From Acidimicrobium sp. BACL17 MAG-120823-bin42 (GTDB lineage: Bacteria > Actinomycetota > Acidimicrobiia > Acidimicrobiales > Ilumatobacteraceae): 27,173 nt of DNA. The notes under the pieces were generated by a model. It worked only from the letters and a program-made list of their open reading frames with translations. It was not told the origin of the DNA and made no database searches. The position numbers were made by a program, and so were the translations under genes. Positions 23,546-27,173 of this stretch are shown in pieces. Numbering within the stretch: the first letter of the stretch is position 1; every line of letters begins with the position of its first letter. The stretch lies in contig LIAZ01000003.1 of assembly GCA_001438985.1 (NCBI GenBank), positions 1 to 27,173 of the forward strand, read 5' to 3'.

Positions 23546-23800
23546 ATGTCAAAGACCAAGGGTGGCGGTTCTACACGTAACGGTCGCGATTCAAACGCGC
23601 AACGACTTGGTGTCAAGGTATTTGACGGCACCAAGATCACCGCAGGCACAATTCTTATTCGTCAGCGTGGCACCAAAGTGCACCCTGGCAAAAACGTTGG
23701 CATTGGCAAAGACGACACCTTGTTCGCTCTTGCACACGGCAGCGTAAAGTTCGGCGAACGTCGCGGCCGCAAGGTTGTTGACGTTCTTCCAACTGCATAA
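23546..23800 (+). CDS. rpmA: 50S ribosomal protein L27
   Basis: L27 reaches the peptidyl-transferase centre with its N-terminal tail; it is 84 aa. The core GGGSTRNGRDSNAQRLGVK and IRQRGTKVHPGKNVGIGKDDTLFAL (in parts IRQRGTKVHPGKN and VGIGKDDTLFAL) is unmistakable. The tail reads MSKTKGGGS, against MAHKKGxGS in most bacteria, so the usual Ala-His-Lys is replaced by Ser-Lys-Thr. There is no cleavable Firmicutes-type extension. It converges on the dGTPase-like gene with 13 nt between the stops and no strong terminator. Confidence 0.98.
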   Translation: MSKTKGGGSTRNGRDSNAQRLGVKVFDGTKITAGTILIRQRGTKVHPGKNVGIGKDDTLFALAHGSVKFGERRGRKVVDVLPTA

Positions 23801-23813
23801 CGCATCTCGCGTC

Positions 23814-24977
23814 TTAGTGCGTATCGATTCCCTGAGGGAGTCGGCTCTCATCCCATCCAAGTAAGGCGGCGCCTTGTCGGCATGCAAACCTGTCGGTCAT
23901 GCCACCAACATATGCAACTGCTTCACGCAATGCTTGTTCGCTGCGGCTGGGTGCAATTTCGGATTGTGGTTGTGTGGCCATGAGATGCGGGTGCGCAACG
24001 TAGTGCTCGACGAGTGCACGAAGTAAATCGATCACTGACTTTGCTTGATTGCGTGATGCTTCGCGCATATAGATGTTGTCGTAGTTGAATTTGCGAAATG
24101 CTGCAAGTGCATCGGCTTCGTTTGATTTCATGCCAACGCGTCCGTTGTGCAAACTTGCCCCGATCATTGATGAGATGAATGCGCGTAGTTGGCTCGAGCG
24201 TGTTTCGCCGCAGTAGGTGCGCACAATGTCGGGAAGCTGACTTGGCGAGACGATGCCAGTGGCCACTGCGTCTTCGAAGTCGTGACATACATAAGCAATG
24301 CGATCAGCCCACGACACCACTTCACCCTCTGGCGTTTGCGGTGCTGGGCGCGACCACGAGTGATTGCGAATGCCATCGAGTGTTTCGGTGCACAAGTTAA
24401 GTGGAACCAACGTGACGTCGGCACCCCACACCGAATGATCGAAGCCTTCTGCAAGGAAGGGGCTCAGTGCGTCTTCACTTGCGTGACCGCCAGGGCCATG
24501 TCCGCAATCGTGACCTAAGGCAATTGCTTCGGTGAGTGAAACATTGAGACCGAGTGCTCGTGCTACTGCGGTTGCAACCTGGGCAACCTCGAGAGCGTGC
24601 GTAAGTCGTGTGCGTTGGTGGTCTTGTGGGAACACAAACACTTGGGTCTTGCCCGCGAGCCTGCGGAAAGCAGATGCGTGCAAGATGCGGTCACGATCGC
24701 GCTCGAAGCATGTGCGGAATGGGTCTGCTTCTTCGGCAATCGCACGATTGCCAGCACCAAACGAGCGAGTGGCAAGAGGGGCGAGTGAAACGTGCTCGCG
24801 GGCCTCGCGCTCGATGCGATCGATGATGTGGGTGCTACCAGCACCCGCCCACGAGTCGGCATGTGCGAATCGAATGCCATCGCTATCAAAGCCATGCATG
24901 GTTTGAGCCCACGCGATTGCGCGCGAGTGGGGTTCGCTTGGGTTGATTCCTTCGACTGGCGTATTCACATTGTTCAC
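23814..24977 (-). CDS. dgt: dGTPase-like HD-domain deoxynucleotide triphosphohydrolase
   Basis: This is probably a dNTP triphosphohydrolase (dNTP to deoxynucleoside plus triphosphate), affecting dNTP pools. It is 387 aa from GTG 24977; another GTG is at residue 4 and ATG at residue 27, so the start is uncertain. The HD metal set is His127 (RTRLTHALE), His156-Asp157 (LGHDCGH) and Asp225 (SWADRIAY). FERDRDRILHASAFRRLAGKTQVF, here in parts FERDRDRILHASAF and RRLAGKTQVF, is the dGTPase signature, and GIRNHSW also fits. The motif usually GHDLGHxPFGH reads GHDCGHGPGGH. About 70 residues precede the conserved domain. It interrupts the usual rpmA-obgE adjacency on the opposite strand and is divergent from obgE (55 bp). 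Confidence 0.88.
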   Translation of the reverse strand: MNNVNTPVEGINPSEPHSRAIAWAQTMHGFDSDGIRFAHADSWAGAGSTHIIDRIEREAREHVSLAPLATRSFGAGNRAIAEEADPFRTCFERDRDRILHASAFRRLAGKTQVFVFPQDHQRTRLTHALEVAQVATAVARALGLNVSLTEAIALGHDCGHGPGGHASEDALSPFLAEGFDHSVWGADVTLVPLNLCTETLDGIRNHSWSRPAPQTPEGEVVSWADRIAYVCHDFEDAVATGIVSPSQLPDIVRTYCGETRSSQLRAFISSMIGASLHNGRVGMKSNEADALAAFRKFNYDNIYMREASRNQAKSVIDLLRALVEHYVAHPHLMATQPQSEIAPSRSEQALREAVAYVGGMTDRFACRQGAALLGWDESRLPQGIDTH

Positions 24978-25015
24978 GATATGGCGTTCACGATAGATCA
25001 GGGGTGTGGCACTAG

Positions 25016-25021
25016 TAGCCT
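25016..25021 (+). promoter_or_regulatory. -10 box (TAGCCT) of obgE
   Basis: TAGCCT fits TANNNT, lies within GTAGCCTAGAA and ends 11 nt before the obgE ATG. The leader would be only about 4-5 nt, with no ribosome site. The same string occurs before rne. It is in the 55-bp gap between the divergent dgt and obgE starts. Confidence 0.45.
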
Positions 25022-25032
25022 AGAAACCCCCT

Positions 25033-26283
25033 ATGAGTGCATTTGTCGACGAAGCCCAACTCAACGTTCGCGGTGGCGACGGCGGTTTTGGCTGTGTCAG
25101 TTTTCGTCGCGAGGGCCCAGTTGCATTCGGTGGACCAAACGGTGGCGATGGAGGCGACGGTGGATCTGTCTGGCTGGTAGCCGACCATAACGTTGCTTCG
25201 CTGTTGGCATTTCGGGATCACCCTCACCGTCGAGCAGGTGACGGCGTGAATGGCATGGGTAAGGACTTGCACGGTCGTCGTGGAGCCGAACTCATTGTCA
25301 ATGTTCCCGAGGGAACGGTGGTCAAAGATTTGTATACCGGCGAAGTGCTTGCCGACCTTCCCGTGCACGGTTCAAAGTGGTGTGCTTCTCGAGGCGGACA
25401 AGGTGGGCGAGGCAACGCGCGTTTTTTATCTAATCGTCGTCGCGCACCTAAGTTCGCCGAACAAGGTGAGCACGGCGTCGAACGTTGGCTGAAGCTTGAA
25501 CTGAAGCTGATGGCCGACGTTGCGTTGGTGGGTTTCCCAAACGCAGGTAAGAGCACGTTTATCAGTTCGGTGTCGGCAGCCAAACCAAAGATTGCTAACT
25601 ACCCGTTCACCACATTGGAGCCACATCTTGGTGTGGTTCGATTGGACGCAGAAACAGAATTCATCATCGCTGACATTCCTGGAATTATCGAAGGCGCAAG
25701 CCAAGGTAAAGGTCTTGGCCATCAATTCTTGCGGCATATCGAACGTGCACGTGTGCTGTGTGTACTAGTCGATCTTGCGCCAATGGACGGCATGCCTGCG
25801 CGTGAGCAAGAACGAATTTTGTTGCACGAACTTGGTGAGTATCGCCCCGACCTTCTCGAACGCCCACGCTTGGTAGTTGCCACGAAGACCGATGCTGCAG
25901 ATGCGCAAACCATTGCCGAGTGGACTGGGTCAAAGATGTCTGCAGTAACTCGCGACGGAGTTCGCAAAGTGTTGGGCGACCTTGCTGACCTCGTGAAGCA
26001 TGCGCGGACATTGGAGCCACCAAAGCAAGGCGCTGTCGTGATCAAGCCAAAGACAGAAGGCACAAAGGTCAACAAGATCGCTGACCTCGAGTTCCGTTTG
26101 GAAGGGCGAGAGGTAGAGCGCGCTGTTGCATTAAATGACGTGACCACTCCTGATGCAATGAATTACATTGATGAGCGCCTGAAGAGTCTCGGCGTGCATC
26201 GTCTTTTGGCGCGCGCCGGAGCAGTTGAAGGCACCGTAGTTCACATTGGTACGTTTAGTTTTGAGTACACGCCAGAGAGTTAA
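25033..26283 (+). CDS. obgE: GTPase ObgE/CgtA, 50S assembly factor
   Basis: This is an essential large GTPase linking ribosome assembly to growth state; it is 416 aa. The glycine-rich Obg fold occupies 1-158 (GGDGG, GGPNGGDGGDGG, GGQGGRGN). The G domain has G1 GFPNAGKST (167-175), G2 Thr193-Thr194 (YPFTTLEP), G3 DIPG (214-217) and G4 TKTD (284-287) in place of the common NKxD. A C-terminal OCT domain follows (FRLEGREVERAV ... GTFSFEY). It is followed by proB with a TAATG overlap, the usual actinobacterial order. Promoter appears to be a near-leaderless TAGCCT box. Confidence 0.97.
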   Translation: MSAFVDEAQLNVRGGDGGFGCVSFRREGPVAFGGPNGGDGGDGGSVWLVADHNVASLLAFRDHPHRRAGDGVNGMGKDLHGRRGAELIVNVPEGTVVKDLYTGEVLADLPVHGSKWCASRGGQGGRGNARFLSNRRRAPKFAEQGEHGVERWLKLELKLMADVALVGFPNAGKSTFISSVSAAKPKIANYPFTTLEPHLGVVRLDAETEFIIADIPGIIEGASQGKGLGHQFLRHIERARVLCVLVDLAPMDGMPAREQERILLHELGEYRPDLLERPRLVVATKTDAADAQTIAEWTGSKMSAVTRDGVRKVLGDLADLVKHARTLEPPKQGAVVIKPKTEGTKVNKIADLEFRLEGREVERAVALNDVTTPDAMNYIDERLKSLGVHRLLARAGAVEGTVVHIGTFSFEYTPES

Positions 26284-27173
26284 TGATGCGAATCGTCGTC
26301 AAAATCGGAACCTCATCTGTAACCGATGAGCATGGTGCAATTAACGATCAGGCCATTGCGACACTGTGTGATCAAGTTGCTCAACTACGTGAGCAGCATC
26401 ACGAAGTGTTGGTGGTTACCTCTGGCGCAGTAGCTGGTGGGGTTGCGGCTCTTGGGTTGAGTCAGCGGCCAACGGATACCCAAACATTGCAGGCTCTTGC
26501 GGCAGTAGGGCAGAGCCAGTTGATGAATCGTTATAACCATTATTTGGCAGCACGATCATTGATTGGCGCACAGGTATTGCTGGTGCCAAACGATTTCATT
26601 GACCGCACACAATATTTGCATGCTCGTCAAACGCTGGGTCGATTGCTCGAACTTGGGTGTGTTCCAATTATCAACGAAAATGACGCCATCGCCAGTGATG
26701 AAATTCGATTTGGCGACAATGACCGAATCGCAGCATTGGTGGCACACAGCGTTGGCGCTGATGTGTTGATCTTGCTTACCGACATCGGCGGATTGTTTAC
26801 TTCTGATCCGCGCACTGATCCAACAGCGACACTTGTCGCCAGTGTGAGTGCAGATGATCCGCTGCTGTCTGTTCATGCTGGTAGTGCGGGCACGGCTCGC
26901 GGAAGTGGCGGCATGGCTTCAAAGTTGTCGGCCGCCAGAATTGCATCATGGTCAGGTGTGCGCACGGTGATTGCATCGGCGAGTCGGATCAACGTGTTGC
27001 AAGATGCACTCAACTCCGTTGGCGGAGCAGGCACACAGTTCCTGCCGCACAATCGCAACTTGTCCGCTCGCAAGCTATGGATTGCCTTTGCGGCCCAACA
27101 TGTAGGAACAATCGTTGTTGATGATGGTGCGCGTAATGCACTGATCACCCGAAACACATCGCTATTGCATGCT
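26283..27173 (+). CDS. proB: Glutamate 5-kinase, 3'-truncated by window edge
   Basis: This is the first enzyme of proline synthesis, phosphorylating glutamate at the gamma carboxyl. The frame is open from ATG 26283 (a second ATG at 26286 is equally possible) to the edge, 297 codons. The amino-acid kinase domain shows VVKIGTSSVTD at the start, VVTSGAVAGG, QSQLMNRY, the NENDAIASDEIRFGDND segment (glutamate/ATP site) and LLTDIGGLFTSDPR. GSGGMASKLSAARIA is the kinase-domain end motif. A PUA domain begins after FLPHNRNLSARKLWIAF and is cut off. The ATG overlaps the obgE stop, so translation is coupled. The N-terminus is short, without the leader seen in some ProB proteins. Confidence 0.97.
   Translation, partial: MMRIVVKIGTSSVTDEHGAINDQAIATLCDQVAQLREQHHEVLVVTSGAVAGGVAALGLSQRPTDTQTLQALAAVGQSQLMNRYNHYLAARSLIGAQVLLVPNDFIDRTQYLHARQTLGRLLELGCVPIINENDAIASDEIRFGDNDRIAALVAHSVGADVLILLTDIGGLFTSDPRTDPTATLVASVSADDPLLSVHAGSAGTARGSGGMASKLSAARIASWSGVRTVIASASRINVLQDALNSVGGAGTQFLPHNRNLSARKLWIAFAAQHVGTIVVDDGARNALITRNTSLLHA

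Noticed and set aside
23799..23822. Terminator between convergent rpmA and dgt
   Set aside because: Only 4-5-bp alternative stems (ACGC/GCGT, ACGCA/TGCGT) without a T-run are present.

Overview
The window is a continuous stretch of actinobacterial chromosome, nearly all of it coding. Several things point to Actinomycetota: an F420/FMN-type PPOX split-barrel protein, a ClpP whose serine motif matches actinobacterial ClpP2, a clade-X-type phosphofructokinase, the order rne-rplU-rpmA-(dgt)-obgE-proB directly after mreBCD-mrdA-rodA, and repeated TANNNT -10 boxes set almost on the start codon (leaderless transcription). Base composition looks only moderately G+C rich by eye. Together with the unusual L27 and Obg details this suggests an Acidimicrobiia-like lineage rather than Streptomyces or Mycobacterium; that placement is inference.

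Layout. (1) 1-5154, minus strand: an oligopeptide/dipeptide ABC importer, with a Tat/lipoprotein binding protein, a terminator-like hairpin, two permeases and a fused double ATPase that runs off the left edge. The coupled genes overlap by ATGA. The binding-protein gene has a recognisable promoter with two tandem repeats upstream. (2) 5324-6680: a small XRE regulator with a likely operator over its own promoter, divergent from a phosphofructokinase gene. (3) 6701-9200: uracil phosphoribosyltransferase (minus), divergent from a GNAT acyltransferase plus an N-succinylamino-acid racemase/OSB-synthase-like enolase. (4) 9204-9961, minus: a small conserved-looking protein, tRNA-Pro(UGG) and a PPOX protein whose start codon lies 4 nt after the tRNA CCA end. 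(5) 10052-15121, plus: trigger factor, ClpP, ClpX (nascent-chain folding and proteolysis), then FolC and Ndk. (6) 15160-21181, plus: the elongasome mreB-mreC-mreD-mrdA-rodA. (7) 21381-23800: RNase E/G with a long basic N-terminal arm, then ribosomal proteins L21 and L27. (8) 23814-24977, minus: a dGTPase-like HD hydrolase. (9) 25033-27173: ObgE GTPase and the start of ProB (glutamate 5-kinase), cut by the right edge.

How it works together: the plus-strand backbone is a growth module. It covers protein quality control, nucleotide and folate supply, sidewall peptidoglycan synthesis, RNA processing, ribosome assembly and proline synthesis. The left third is nutrient uptake and glycolysis, with local regulatory sites.

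I see no CRISPR array, transposon, prophage, toxin-antitoxin pair or obvious defence island, and no clearly new multi-gene system. No gene-free stretch exceeds 300 bases; the longest is the 199-base leader before rne. The most interesting signals are small: the tRNA-to-mRNA junction at the PPOX gene, the repeat architecture at the binding-protein promoter, the XRE operator, a hairpin spanning two convergent stop codons, a four-cysteine insert in PBP2, a Ser/Thr/Pro insert in MreC, the lone ClpP2-type subunit, and an uncharacterised SH3-like small protein divergent from trigger factor.
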